Shown: positions 7,099-15,519, numbered from the stretch's first letter. The stretch: DNA of 64,000 nucleotides from Skermanella pratensis (GCF_008843145.1 NZ_CP030265.1:2962001-3026000); one strand, 5' to 3'. Numbers and translations: made by a program. Notes: a model not told the origin generated them from the letters alone.

Positions 7099-7977
7099 AT
7101 GGAGTCGACCAAGCACGGCGCGGCAGCCGGGAATGCCGAGCCTCCGATCAGCGGGGACTGGACCATCGACCAGGGATGGGAGTCCTACACCGCTGAAGAA
7201 CACGCGGTCTGGAAGACCCTGTACGAGCGCCAGAGCAAGCTGCTGCCCGGCAGAGCCTGCGACGAGTTCATCCGGGGCATGCGCGACCTGGCGATGGATA
7301 CCGACCGTATTCCCGATTTCCGCCGCCTCAGCGACGTCCTGGGGATGCGGACCGGCTGGCGGGTGGTGGCGGTGCCGGGCCTGGTGCCCGACGAGGTCTT
7401 CTTCGATCACCTTGCCAATCGCCGGTTCCCGGCCGGGCAGTTCATCCGCAGGCCCGACCAGCTCGACTACCTGGAGGAGCCCGACGTCTTCCACGACGTG
7501 TTCGGCCATGTACCGATGCTGGCCCACCCGGTGTTCGCCGATTACATGGAAGCTTATGGCAAGGGCGGCCTGCGGGCTCAGGGCATGGGCGTTCTCGCCA
7601 ACCTGGCGCGGGTCTACTGGTACACCGTGGAGTTCGGCCTGATCCGGAGCGGGAACGGCCTCGGGATCTACGGCTCGGGTATCGCCTCGTCCTATACCGA
7701 AACCATCTTCGCGCTCGAAGATCCGTCGCCCAACCGCATCCGCTTCGACCTGGAGCGGGTCATGCGGACGCTGTACAGGATCGACGATTTCCAGGAAACT
7801 TACTTCGTCATCGACAGCTTCGACGAACTGCTGACCCTGGCCGATATCGATTTCGGGCCGATTTACCAGCGGGTGGCGGCGTTGCCCGACCTGGAGCCGG
7901 GAACGATCGATCCAGGCGACGAAGTCCTGGACAAGGGTACCGGCGCCTACCACTCGGCCCGGCGGCGGGTGGCTTGA
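7099..7977 (+). CDS. phhA: Phenylalanine 4-monooxygenase
   Basis: 292 residues, usual length for the bacterial single-domain enzyme. It converts phenylalanine to tyrosine with O2 and a tetrahydropterin, using ferrous iron, in the cytoplasm. The iron ligands are visible as His132 and His137 in DVFHDVFGHVPML and Glu178 in YWYTVEFGL, and pterin-pocket residues surround GIYGSGIASS. The start at 7099 follows an excellent GGGGAGG site; an upstream in-frame ATG at 6994 has none. The next gene, 33 bases downstream, is an SDR resembling dihydropteridine reductase, which could recycle the cofactor. The expected pterin-4a-carbinolamine dehydratase is not in the neighbourhood. Confidence 0.96.
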   Translation: MESTKHGAAAGNAEPPISGDWTIDQGWESYTAEEHAVWKTLYERQSKLLPGRACDEFIRGMRDLAMDTDRIPDFRRLSDVLGMRTGWRVVAVPGLVPDEVFFDHLANRRFPAGQFIRRPDQLDYLEEPDVFHDVFGHVPMLAHPVFADYMEAYGKGGLRAQGMGVLANLARVYWYTVEFGLIRSGNGLGIYGSGIASSYTETIFALEDPSPNRIRFDLERVMRTLYRIDDFQETYFVIDSFDELLTLADIDFGPIYQRVAALPDLEPGTIDPGDEVLDKGTGAYHSARRRVA

Positions 7978-8010
7978 GGCAGACAGCTTGAGGATCGATA
8001 GGTGGTCAAG

Positions 8011-8715
8011 ATGGACTTCGAGAACCGCACTGTCGTCATCACGGGCGCGGCTGGAAACCTGGGCCGAGCCGTCGCGGTCGCCTTCGCCGAGCGAGGTGCC
8101 CGTCTGGCGCTGCTCGACCATAACAGGAGCATGCTCGACAAGGCCTTCTCGGACGCGAGCGACACCCGGGTGACGATCCCGGTCGATCTGCTGGACCGGA
8201 ATGCGACGGAGGGCGCCGTTCGGCAGGTCATCGATCGGTTCGGCCGGATCGACGTCCTGTGCAACATCGCGGGTGGGTTCCGCATGGGCGATCCGGTCCA
8301 CGAGACCAGCGACGCGACATGGGACTTCCTGATGGACATCAACGCACGCTCGCTGATCCATGCCGCCGGAGCGGTCGTGCCGCACATGCTGAAGGCGGGA
8401 AGTGGAAAGGTCGTCAACGTGGGGGCCAGGGCGGCCCAGCAAGGCGTGGCCGGAATGGGCGCCTACTGCGCGGCCAAGGGCGCGGTGATCCGGCTGACCG
8501 AATCGATGGCGGCTGAACTGCGCGAGCGCGGCATCAACGTCAACTGCGTGCTGCCCACCATCATCGATACCCCGGAGAACAGGGCCGGAATGCCCAAGGC
8601 CGACCCGTCGCGCTGGGTCGCTCCGGCCGATCTGGCCGCCGTGATCCTGTTCCTCGCGTCCGACGCCGCCCGTGCCGTCCATGGCGCCGCGGTGCCGGTC
8701 ACAGGGCTGAGTTGA
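8011..8715 (+). CDS. SDR-family oxidoreductase resembling dihydropteridine reductase
   Basis: 234 residues. Rossmann motif TGAAGNLG at 11-18, NIAGG at ~85-89, and catalytic Tyr152 and Lys156 (YCAAK). The stretch IDTPENRAGMPKADPSRW (185-202) and the GARAAQQGVAGMGAYCAAKG block resemble human quinonoid dihydropteridine reductase as I remember it (LDTPxNRxxMPxADxSxW). That enzyme regenerates tetrahydropterin for aromatic amino-acid hydroxylases, so its place directly after phhA makes the role attractive. This is inference; general SDRs can share this motif. The ATG at 8011 with AGGTGG upstream is preferred to the GTG at 8002. Confidence 0.82.
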   Translation: MDFENRTVVITGAAGNLGRAVAVAFAERGARLALLDHNRSMLDKAFSDASDTRVTIPVDLLDRNATEGAVRQVIDRFGRIDVLCNIAGGFRMGDPVHETSDATWDFLMDINARSLIHAAGAVVPHMLKAGSGKVVNVGARAAQQGVAGMGAYCAAKGAVIRLTESMAAELRERGINVNCVLPTIIDTPENRAGMPKADPSRWVAPADLAAVILFLASDAARAVHGAAVPVTGLS

Positions 8716-8718
8716 CAG

Positions 8719-9093
8719 TCATCGGCCGAGGACGTGCAGCCGCAAGGCTTCGGCCAGATCCTCGTCTCTGAAGGGCTTGGTGAGAATCGGACGTTCCCGG
8801 TGCTCCTCCGGCAAGGCATCGGCGCCGTGGCCCGTGGTGAAGATGAACGGGATGCCCTTGGCGGCGAGCGCATCCGCTACGGGATCGATCCGCTCGCCTC
8901 CCAGGCTGACGTCCAGGAGCGCACCGCCGAAGCCGCCGGCCTCGACCAGTTCGATCGCCTGCCCGACCGAGGTGGCCGGACCGATGAGGCCGGCCCCCAG
9001 GTCTTCCAGGATGTTCTCGATCACCATCGCTACCAGAAGTTCGTCCTCGACGACCAGGATCGATGGCGTGGCGTTCGCCTGACTGTTGCTCAA
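8719..9093 (-). CDS. Single-domain response regulator (receiver only)
   Basis: 124 residues forming just one CheY-like receiver domain. The acidic pair Glu16-Asp17 (VVEDE), phospho-acceptor Asp61 (ALLDVSLGG), the switch Thr near residue 90 (FTTGHG) and Lys in ILTKPF are all in place, so it should be phosphorylatable. There is no output domain. It thus works by protein-protein contact or as a phosphate shuttle. No kinase gene adjoins it; it converges on the SDR gene with 3 bases between the stops. Confidence 0.92.
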   Translation of the reverse strand: MSNSQANATPSILVVEDELLVAMVIENILEDLGAGLIGPATSVGQAIELVEAGGFGGALLDVSLGGERIDPVADALAAKGIPFIFTTGHGADALPEEHRERPILTKPFRDEDLAEALRLHVLGR

Positions 9094-9471
9094 TTGCGCC
9101 TCGCAAGTGGATGGACCCGGTACCCGGGGCGGCCGGCACCGGCGAACACCCCTATTATGGGTTTGGACCGCCGGAACGGCCAGGGGCCGTAACCTTTCGT
9201 ACCCGTTCCTGTTTGCGCCGCATCGGACATCGAACCGAACGGATAGCCGAAAGGCGGCGGCCGACCGTGGAAAGACTTGATGGGCAGGTCATCGTCGTCA
9301 CAGGCGCATTGGCGCTGGCCGTGCCGATCGGGCTCACCGTCTATTACAGATATCAGCGCGACTGGCGGCTTCTCTGACGGTGATGGATGTTGAAGCGGGC
9401 CGACAGTGCGGGATAGGTTGAACCCAACGGAACGTTGAGGTGTTCAGCATCCGCAGGTAGGGGAGGCGACC
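9094..9471. other. Intergenic region with one doubtful small frame
   Basis: 378 bases upstream of the receiver gene and the coiled-coil gene. Only the 36-codon frame at 9267-9377 is possibly coding. The rest shows no recognisable site. Confidence 0.4.
9267..9377 (+). CDS. Possible 36-residue single-span membrane protein
   Basis: Begins at GTG 9267 and encodes VERLDGQVIVVTGALALAVP followed by IGLTVYYRYQRDWRLL: a charged start, one hydrophobic helix and a basic end, which is a typical layout for a small inner-membrane protein. Its ribosome site (AAAGG) is poorly spaced. No family recognised; chance cannot be excluded. Confidence 0.33.
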   Translation: MERLDGQVIVVTGALALAVPIGLTVYYRYQRDWRLL

Positions 9472-9474
9472 ATA
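9460..9474 (+). promoter_or_regulatory. Strong ribosome site in front of an ATA codon
   Basis: GGGGAGG (9460-9466) lies 5 bases before ATA at 9472-9474, exactly where a start codon is expected for the coiled-coil gene. This placement, not the codon, decides the start call. Confidence 0.6.
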
Positions 9475-9765
9475 GCTATCCGTAAAGCCAAGGCCGGTGG
9501 TTCCGCCGCGTCGATCGCCACGACTTCGATCGCCCAGCAGACTGGAGAGACCATCGAGCGCGACCGTCTGCGGGCGGAGATCGAGCGCCTGCGCCAGGAG
9601 GTCGGAAGCCTCGCCCGGCGCCTGGAAGAAGCGAACGATCAGCGGGTGGCTGACGCCGACCGTCACCAGATCGAAGTCGAGCGGCTGGAATCCACGCTCA
9701 GGCGCCTGCGAGCCGAACTGGAGGATGCACGGCGCCCGTGGCTGACCAAGCTGTGGCGAAAGTGA
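9472..9765 (+). CDS. Small coiled-coil protein with no canonical start codon (ATA)
   Basis: 97 codons if read from ATA 9472. The product begins (M/I)AIRKAKAGGSAASIATTSIA and continues as a long heptad-rich helix (ERDRLRAEIERLRQEVGSLA, ARRLEEANDQ, VERLESTLRRLRAELEDARR), ending in a basic tail, WLTKLWRK. No ATG, GTG or TTG lies in this frame between the upstream in-frame stop and the middle of the coiled coil. Changing ATA to ATG would give a perfect start with the spacing described. So either AUA is used, the start has been lost by a point mutation, or the base is a sequencing error. The family is not recognised. Codon use and the heptads argue that the frame is real. Confidence 0.62.
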   Translation: MAIRKAKAGGSAASIATTSIAQQTGETIERDRLRAEIERLRQEVGSLARRLEEANDQRVADADRHQIEVERLESTLRRLRAELEDARRPWLTKLWRK

Positions 9766-9770
9766 CGACC

Positions 9771-9794
9771 GGCGGGGCCGCGCGCGGCCCCGCC
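9771..9794. terminator. GC-rich palindrome between convergent genes
   Basis: GGCGGGGCCG at 9771-9780 and CGGCCCCGCC at 9785-9794 form a 10-bp perfect stem with loop CGCG between the coiled-coil gene and the M20 peptidase. There is no T-run. It is likely a shared terminator. Confidence 0.55.
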
Positions 9795-9802
9795 CGGCCA
9801 GA

Positions 9803-11035
9803 TCAGGCGGCCAGCAGGTCGGCCAGTGTCAAGGCTATCACCTGCGTCGCCTTGCGCAGATCTTCCAGCACCAGCTTCTCGTCCGCCCGATGCCCGTTGG
9901 CATCCAGCAGCGAGCGCGGCCCCGCGCCGTACAGCACGGTTGGAATGCCTGCCGCGCTGTACAGCCGCGCATCGGTGTAGAGCGGCACGCCGTTCGCCGG
10001 GATCTCCTCTCCGATGATCTCGCGCGCGTGGCGCTGGATTAGCGCCGCCAGCTTCTCGTGGCCCGGCAGCGGGGTGAGCGGCCGGGCGAGCAGGATACGG
10101 CGGATGGCGACCCGGATCCCCGGTGTTTCGGCGCAGGTCTTCTCGATGAAGGCGCGCATGTCGGCTTCCACCTGTTCCGGATTCTCCTCCGGGATCATGC
10201 GGCGGTCGATCCGCAGCGTCACCACGTCGGGCACGACATTGGTGTTGATGCCGCCGCTGATCAGCCCGACCACGAGCGTCGGGTGGTCGATGCCCTCGAC
10301 TTCCGACTTGATGCCTGTGAAATCGTCGTTGAGAGCGTAGAGCGCGGTCAGCAGCCGGTTGGCCGCCCGAAGCGCATCGACACCGGTATCCGGCCGGGCG
10401 GCGTGGGCCGACTTGCCTTCGACCCGCACTTCCAGATGCAGGCAGCCGTTGTGCGCGACGACGATGTTGTAGGAGAAGCCGGCGCTGATCGCGAAGTCAG
10501 GCTTGCTGATCCCCTGCTCCAGCAGCCAGCCCGGACCGATCAGCCCGCCCGCCTCCTCGTCGTAGGTCAGGTGCAGTTCGACGGTGCCGGACAGCGGCAG
10601 GCCGCTTTCCTCCAGGGCCCTCAGGGCGAAGGCGTAGGTGGCGAAGTCGGACTTGGAGACGGCGACGCCCCGCCCGTACATGACGCCGTCGCGGATCTCC
10701 GCGCCATAGGGATCGGTAGACCAGCCCTCGCCCGGCGGCACCACGTCGCCATGGGCATTCAACGCCACCACCGGCCCGGGACCGAACTCCCGGCGGATCA
10801 CGAGGTTCGTGGCGCTGATCATGCCGTTGGCCTTGACCGTCGCCTCGGGCACCACATGCCGCTCGACGGTGAAGCCCATCCCCTCCAGCAGTTCGGCGGA
10901 ATGCGCGGCATGGGCGGCGCAGTCGCCGGGCGGGTTGTCCGACGGCACCTTGACCAGTTCGGCAAGAAACTCGGTCTGGGCCTCGTGCTGCCGGTCTATG
11001 CTGTCTCTAATCTTCTGCTGCTGGTCGGGGGTCAT
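9803..11035 (-). CDS. M20-family metallopeptidase / deacylase (ArgE/DapE type)
   Basis: 410 residues, usual for the family. It hydrolyses an amide bond of a small N-acyl amino acid or dipeptide with a two-zinc site in the cytoplasm. The metal-binding motif is visible as His95 and Asp97 (ALNAHGDVVPPGEGW), and the general base as Glu160 in YDEEAGG. The dimerisation (lid) domain at about 195-310 begins at the conserved GKSAHAARPDTG. It resembles the ArgE/DapE/ACY1 branch, but the substrate cannot be assigned. Start ATG 11033-11035 with GAGGA 5 bases upstream. It is transcribed alone. Confidence 0.92.
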   Translation of the reverse strand: MTPDQQQKIRDSIDRQHEAQTEFLAELVKVPSDNPPGDCAAHAAHSAELLEGMGFTVERHVVPEATVKANGMISATNLVIRREFGPGPVVALNAHGDVVPPGEGWSTDPYGAEIRDGVMYGRGVAVSKSDFATYAFALRALEESGLPLSGTVELHLTYDEEAGGLIGPGWLLEQGISKPDFAISAGFSYNIVVAHNGCLHLEVRVEGKSAHAARPDTGVDALRAANRLLTALYALNDDFTGIKSEVEGIDHPTLVVGLISGGINTNVVPDVVTLRIDRRMIPEENPEQVEADMRAFIEKTCAETPGIRVAIRRILLARPLTPLPGHEKLAALIQRHAREIIGEEIPANGVPLYTDARLYSAAGIPTVLYGAGPRSLLDANGHRADEKLVLEDLRKATQVIALTLADLLAA

Positions 11036-11077
11036 GGCGTCCTCATTCTGCGCGTGGCGTTCGCCTTAGAAATTGGT

Positions 11078-11091
11078 GAAGGTAAACCTTC
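11078..11091. promoter_or_regulatory. Inverted repeat upstream of the M20 peptidase gene
   Basis: GAAGGT-AA-ACCTTC lies 42 bases before the start of the peptidase gene in an AT-rich patch, so it may be an operator. The regulator is unknown. The remainder of the 293-base gap up to 11328 shows no gene. Confidence 0.3.
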
Positions 11092-11328
11092 AAAACACCG
11101 TTTTCAATAATGAGGTCGTTTGAAAATGTATTTTTGGAACGCTGGGATCGAGGCAGGCGGGCGCTCCCGGAACAAAGGAGCCGGCGCAATGGTTGAGCAG
11201 GCGTCATGCCGAGGCGACGCGACGAATGCCCGAAGCAACCATTCCCACCGTGATCGGTTTTCCGCGCCCCGACTGCCGCTGGATTCGGGACAATTGAGCA
11301 AATCCGGTCTGCCGGACCGGGCCGCTCC

Positions 11329-12060
11329 ATGACCATGTCCGGACCGATGGAACCCGGCTCCGAAGTTCCGGCCCGTCACCCCTGGGCCGGCTTGACCTTG
11401 CGGCTCGCCGACCTGGTGATCATCGTGGCCCTTGCCGCGGGGGCGCTGCTGGCACTCCGGCTGTTCCTGAACCCGCGGGAGATCACCAGCGGCTTGGTGA
11501 TCTCGTTCCTGATCGGCCAGAACATCGCTCTGGTTGCGATCATCTGGCTGATCGCGGTGGTCTGGCGCCGCACGCCCTGGCGGGCGCTCGGCTTCGTCTC
11601 CGCAGACCGGCGATGGTACCGCAGGGTGGTTCCGATGGCCCTGCTGGTCCAGGTCGTGGTCATCCTGACCAACGTCCTGATCTCGCTGGGTCTCGGAGAA
11701 CCGTTCGACAACCCGCAGATCGCGCTGATCATGCCGGACCCGGGCGACTGGACCGCGATGGTCGGAATCCTTTTGGCGACCTCGCTGCTCGCCCCCTTCG
11801 CCGAGGAACTGGCCCTGCGGGCGGTGCTCTATGGCTGGCTTCGCCGACACGCCGGACCACTCCTGTCCGCGCTGGTCAGCGCTATCCTGTTCGCCATGCT
11901 GCACGGAAGCCTGATCCTATTGCCCGGAACCTTCCTGGTCGGTCTGGTGCTAGCCTGGGTGTATGAGCGGAGTGGTTCGTTGATACCCTGCATCCTGCTT
12001 CACGGATGCTTCAACGCGATCTCCACTCTGCTCGTCTTCGCCGTCGCGGCCAGTGCATGA
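11329..12060 (+). CDS. CPBP-family intramembrane glutamic endopeptidase
   Basis: 243 residues with about six to seven hydrophobic segments. The three family motifs are present: EELALR with Glu159-Glu160 and Arg164, His192 in FAMLHG, and His225/Asn229 in LLHGCFNA. These form the active site of Rce1/CPBP proteases, which cut substrates inside the membrane. Substrates in bacteria are mostly unknown; some members confer immunity or process peptides. It is followed 30 bases later by an ATP-grasp gene and then a phosphoesterase on the same strand, so the three may act together. Confidence 0.9.
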   Translation: MTMSGPMEPGSEVPARHPWAGLTLRLADLVIIVALAAGALLALRLFLNPREITSGLVISFLIGQNIALVAIIWLIAVVWRRTPWRALGFVSADRRWYRRVVPMALLVQVVVILTNVLISLGLGEPFDNPQIALIMPDPGDWTAMVGILLATSLLAPFAEELALRAVLYGWLRRHAGPLLSALVSAILFAMLHGSLILLPGTFLVGLVLAWVYERSGSLIPCILLHGCFNAISTLLVFAVAASA

Positions 12061-12090
12061 GGGACCCCTTACCGGCATGAGTGAAGTTGC

Positions 12091-13254
12091 ATGAGCGAGA
12101 AACCGGACAAGCGGGCCCTGGCCTGCGTCATGGGCGACATGAACATGGTGCGAGCCCTGGGAATGGGCGGCATCGGCTGCGCGCTGGTGACAGGGCCCGG
12201 CGACCCGGCCCTTCATTCGCGGTACACGCGGCAGGCCATTTTCTGGGACGACTTCGAGAACCGCCACGCCGATCTGATCGACCTTCTGGTCGGGTTCGCC
12301 TCCCGCCAGCCGGAACCGCCGGTGCTTTACTATCAGCAGGACGCCCAGTTGCTGATGGTGTCGAGACACCGCGACTGGCTGGACGGTTCGTTCAAGTTCG
12401 TCGTGCCGGAAGCGGGCCTGGTCGAGGACCTGGTGGACAAGGCCCGGTTCCAGATCCTGGCGGAGCGCCTGCGGCTGCCGGTCCCACGTACCCGCCGGAT
12501 CGATTTTTCCGTCGGAGCGCCGGACATGGCACCGTCGGACATCGACCTGCGCTTCCCGATCATCGTCAAGCCGCTGACCCGCTACATCGCATGGGGTGCC
12601 ATCGGTGGAGCCGGCAAGGCGTTGCGGATCGGGAGTCCCGAGGAACTCCAGGCGCTGTGGCCCGACCTGATCGCCGGCGGAATGGACCTGCTCGCCCAGG
12701 AGATGATCCCCGGCCCGGAAACCCGGATCGAGAGCTACCACTGCTACGTCGACAGCGTCGGCAGCGTGGTCGGCGATTATACCGGGCGAAAGATCAGAAC
12801 TTACCCGGAAGCTCTGGGCCACAGCACGGCCTTGACCATAACGGACGAGGCCGATGTCAGGACGCTGGGACGGGAGTTGGTCGAAAAGCTGCAACTGACC
12901 GGAGTCGCCAAGTTCGATTTCAAGCGTGCGCCGGACGGCACGCTGCACCTGCTGGAGGTCAATCCCCGCTTCAACCTGTGGCATTATGTCGGGGCGGCCG
13001 CCGGGGTCAACCTCCCGGCCCTGGTCTACGGCGACCTCCTGGGCTGGCGGCGCCCCGCGGTGCCGCGCGCCCGTGCTGGGGCTTCCTGGTGCAACATCAC
13101 CCGGGACAAGCTGGCGGCTCGTGAGAGCGGAGTGCCCATGGCGGAGTGGTGGCCTTGGATGATCCGGTGCGAGGCCAAGTCCATCACCCTGCGCGACCCC
13201 ATGCCGTTCCTGCGCAAGACGGTGTCGCGCGTGCTGCCGGCGCGCTGGCGATGA
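12091..13254 (+). CDS. ATP-grasp family carboxylate-amine/thiol ligase
   Basis: 387 residues. The ATP-grasp fold is seen from about residue 110 to 330: FPIIVKPLT (nucleotide-binding Lys), LAQEMIPGPE (hinge), and the magnesium-binding end VAKFDFKRAPDG plus LLEVNPRFNLWHYVGAAAG. Such enzymes join a carboxylate to an amine through an acyl-phosphate. The N-terminal ~100 residues look like the usual pre-ATP-grasp domain. No standard pathway member (PurK, Ddl, RimK) fits. Its TGA overlaps the ATG of the downstream phosphoesterase (ATGA), so the two are coupled. Confidence 0.86.
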   Translation: MSEKPDKRALACVMGDMNMVRALGMGGIGCALVTGPGDPALHSRYTRQAIFWDDFENRHADLIDLLVGFASRQPEPPVLYYQQDAQLLMVSRHRDWLDGSFKFVVPEAGLVEDLVDKARFQILAERLRLPVPRTRRIDFSVGAPDMAPSDIDLRFPIIVKPLTRYIAWGAIGGAGKALRIGSPEELQALWPDLIAGGMDLLAQEMIPGPETRIESYHCYVDSVGSVVGDYTGRKIRTYPEALGHSTALTITDEADVRTLGRELVEKLQLTGVAKFDFKRAPDGTLHLLEVNPRFNLWHYVGAAAGVNLPALVYGDLLGWRRPAVPRARAGASWCNITRDKLAARESGVPMAEWWPWMIRCEAKSITLRDPMPFLRKTVSRVLPARWR

Positions 13255-14051
13255 TCGCCATCATCTCGGACATCCATTCCAACCTGGAAGCCCTCGAAGC
13301 GACGCTCGAGGCGATCCGGGCCGAGCGGGTCGCGCGTATCCTCTGCCTGGGCGACATCGTCGGCTATAATGCCGATCCGGGCGGGTGCATCCGCCTGCTG
13401 CGGGACTCGGGCGCCGTCTGCGTCGCCGGAAACCACGATCGGGCGGTGACCGGCCAGATCACGACCGAAGGCTTCAACCCGCTCGCCGCCCGCGCGGTCG
13501 AGTGGACCAGGATGCGGCTCGGCGCCGACGACCTGGACTGGCTGTCACGCCTTCCCCTCAAGCTCGATCTGGCCGAGGAGGGCAGCCCCGGCCTGGTGGC
13601 CGTCCACGGTGCGATTCATCCAGACACCGGGTGCGAGCTGGTAAGGCTGGACACTGACGAGCGACGCGCGCTGAGCTTCGCGGCGCTCGAATCGCACCCG
13701 TCGGGCGCCCGGATCTGCGCCTTCGGCCACACCCACCGCATCGGGATTTTCGAGAAGCGGGAGAGTGCCGTGAGTGCCCACCAGGGTGACGGGGCGATCA
13801 TCCGGGACGGATCGTTCTATCTCGTCAACCCCGGGACAGTCGGCCAGCCGCGGAGTTCCGACCGCCGCGCCAGCTTCATGCTGGTCGACCCCGCGGCCCG
13901 GACCGTCCAAGTACACCGGGTTTCCTATGATTACCGCCGGGCGATGGCGAAGACCCGGGAAGCCGGCTTAGCCGCCCGCCTGTCCCGGGTGCCGGAACCC
14001 TTCAGAGGTCCTATCCGCCGGATCTATCACGCGATCCGGGGCCGGACGTGA
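13251..14051 (+). CDS. Metallophosphoesterase (YfcE/diadenosine-tetraphosphatase-like)
   Basis: 266 residues from the ATG at 13251, overlapping the stop of the ATP-grasp gene by 4 bases. All five calcineurin-type metal motifs are present: Asp7 and His9 (SDIHSN), Asp35 (LGDIVGYN), Asn61-His62 (GNHD), a histidine in VAVHGAIHP and the GHTH motif. It hydrolyses a phosphate ester or diester in the cytoplasm. The closest known layouts are bacterial YfcE/MJ0936-like and DNA-repair-type phosphodiesterases; the substrate is unknown. A longer frame from 13146 ignores the ATGA overlap and is less likely. Confidence 0.9.
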   Translation: MIAIISDIHSNLEALEATLEAIRAERVARILCLGDIVGYNADPGGCIRLLRDSGAVCVAGNHDRAVTGQITTEGFNPLAARAVEWTRMRLGADDLDWLSRLPLKLDLAEEGSPGLVAVHGAIHPDTGCELVRLDTDERRALSFAALESHPSGARICAFGHTHRIGIFEKRESAVSAHQGDGAIIRDGSFYLVNPGTVGQPRSSDRRASFMLVDPAARTVQVHRVSYDYRRAMAKTREAGLAARLSRVPEPFRGPIRRIYHAIRGRT

Positions 14052-14067
14052 CGGTGCGGAAGGCAGG

Positions 14068-15336
14068 TCATGGATTGCTTGACGCGGCCCGCAGCTTCAA
14101 CAGCCGGCGGCGCAGCAGCCTGAGCGATCCGTCGATGCGGCCGAGACCGGCTTCGACCCTTCTGGCAAGCCGGTCGGGCCCGATGGATACCCAGTTCATG
14201 GGTGCCTGGGCGTTGGACAGGTGGGCCTTGTGTCCCGAAGACCCCGCCATGAAGTCGTAGACAGCCTCGCCCCGGTCCAGGGCGTCCTCGATGGCCAGGA
14301 CATGGCTGACAAGTCCGGGCTTCAACCTGTTGTCGGACTCATAGGCGAAGCCGCTCTGGTAGTTCAGCACCGTGCCACGCCAGACGAAATTGTAGAGGTA
14401 GCCGAAATCGGCACCGCCGGCCGCCGCGCGGCATATTCTCACCACGCCGGAATCGATGCCGCGCCGGATCAGTTCGCGATGGAACGAGCCGAACACGGGA
14501 TTGCTGAAGGCGTCGGTCTTTCCCCGCGCGGCCCAGACTTGGCGGTGGAGCGTTTCGAGCCCGTCGAAGAAGGCCAGGGCCTGCTGCTCGTCGCATGCCA
14601 CCTGGAAGTCGATGCCGCCGCGCGCCTCGTACAGCCGGATGGCCCGGTTGACGCCCGCGCGGCTGCTCTTGCCGAGGCCGGCGCGGTAGTTCCCGCCTCG
14701 CCCGCGCACGGCGTCCAGGTCGACCCACTTGGCGGAGTCCGAGCGGCGTACCTGGAGGCGATATCCGAGCTGGTCCGCCAGGGAGCGCACGGCTCCCTCC
14801 ATCCGCTGGTCCAGCCCCGCCAGCACCAGCTCGTCGCAGCCGGGAAGATTGCGCGCCATCCAGAGCAGACAGGCCGAGGTCACCTCGTCAGCACAGGACC
14901 GATCGGCGAGGATCCCGTTGTACTCGATCGTCAGGTTGTCGATTCCACGATCGCCGGTCTCGTGGAGCAGCCAGGACGGTGTCCGCACCACGCCGTAACG
15001 CCAGACCGTGCGTCGGCACAGGATCGCCAAGCCAACCACCTGCCCGCCCCGCTTTGCCACAAGCACGTGGGGCCTCGCCCAGTCCGGCAGATGGTCCAGC
15101 CAGCAGCCGATCCAGTGCCACGACAGGAAGAACGAGCCGTCCGCCCGGATCTGCAGGTCCGTCCAGGCGGCCTCCAGGCCGGGCATGCTTCCGGCCGGCA
15201 GGAAATCGATCTCCACCGGCTGGCCGTCTTTAAGCGAACCACCATCCATCTTGATTGCGAAGCTGCTTTCCAAGTTCATCCCGGGGCGAAACGTCGCTTC
15301 ATAACAACCCGTTGGGACCGCGGGGCCAGCGTTCAT
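14068..15336 (-). CDS. GNAT/BioF2-like acetyltransferase (CelD/FemAB-like)
   Basis: 422 residues. The C-terminal half (about 190-360) shows the BioF2-like GNAT domain found in CelD/BcsL proteins of cellulose and exopolysaccharide loci: NYRAGLGKSSRAGVNRAIRL, then FFDGLETLHRQVWAARGK and a GFAYESDNRLKPGLVSHVLA block. The N-terminal half is a second GNAT-like lobe, as in FemAB proteins. These transfer an acyl or aminoacyl group to cell-surface precursors. It converges on the phosphoesterase gene with only 16 bases between stops. No polysaccharide synthase is present in the window, so the acceptor is unknown. Confidence 0.82.
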   Translation of the reverse strand: MNAGPAVPTGCYEATFRPGMNLESSFAIKMDGGSLKDGQPVEIDFLPAGSMPGLEAAWTDLQIRADGSFFLSWHWIGCWLDHLPDWARPHVLVAKRGGQVVGLAILCRRTVWRYGVVRTPSWLLHETGDRGIDNLTIEYNGILADRSCADEVTSACLLWMARNLPGCDELVLAGLDQRMEGAVRSLADQLGYRLQVRRSDSAKWVDLDAVRGRGGNYRAGLGKSSRAGVNRAIRLYEARGGIDFQVACDEQQALAFFDGLETLHRQVWAARGKTDAFSNPVFGSFHRELIRRGIDSGVVRICRAAAGGADFGYLYNFVWRGTVLNYQSGFAYESDNRLKPGLVSHVLAIEDALDRGEAVYDFMAGSSGHKAHLSNAQAPMNWVSIGPDRLARRVEAGLGRIDGSLRLLRRRLLKLRAASSNP

Positions 15337-15489
15337 TGGACTTACGACTGATGTCGGCCATGGCCCGTTCGGCTGTGGCGTCTATCTTGGTCCGGGTATG
15401 CTTGCCGCCGGTGCACGTTCGGCAACGGCTTAATTACATACCAGCCATGTCATACAGAAACCATCTGCGGCGGCTCGTCGCGGAAAATA

Positions 15490-15519
15490 TTGTTGTGTGG
15501 TGCGCTGTCTTTGTACATA
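15490..15519 (+). promoter_or_regulatory. Possible sigma-70-like promoter of fpr
   Basis: TTGTTG (15490-15495) and TACATA (15514-15519), separated by 18 bases, lie about 38 bases upstream of the fpr ATG in a locally AT-rich patch. Judged by eye only. Confidence 0.33.

Noticed and set aside
7063-8682. 539-codon frame opposite phhA and the SDR
   Set aside because: Shadow of two strong genes.
11104-11904. 266-codon minus-strand frame opposite the CPBP gene
   Set aside because: Composition is that of a GC-rich antisense shadow, and it lies across a clear protease gene.
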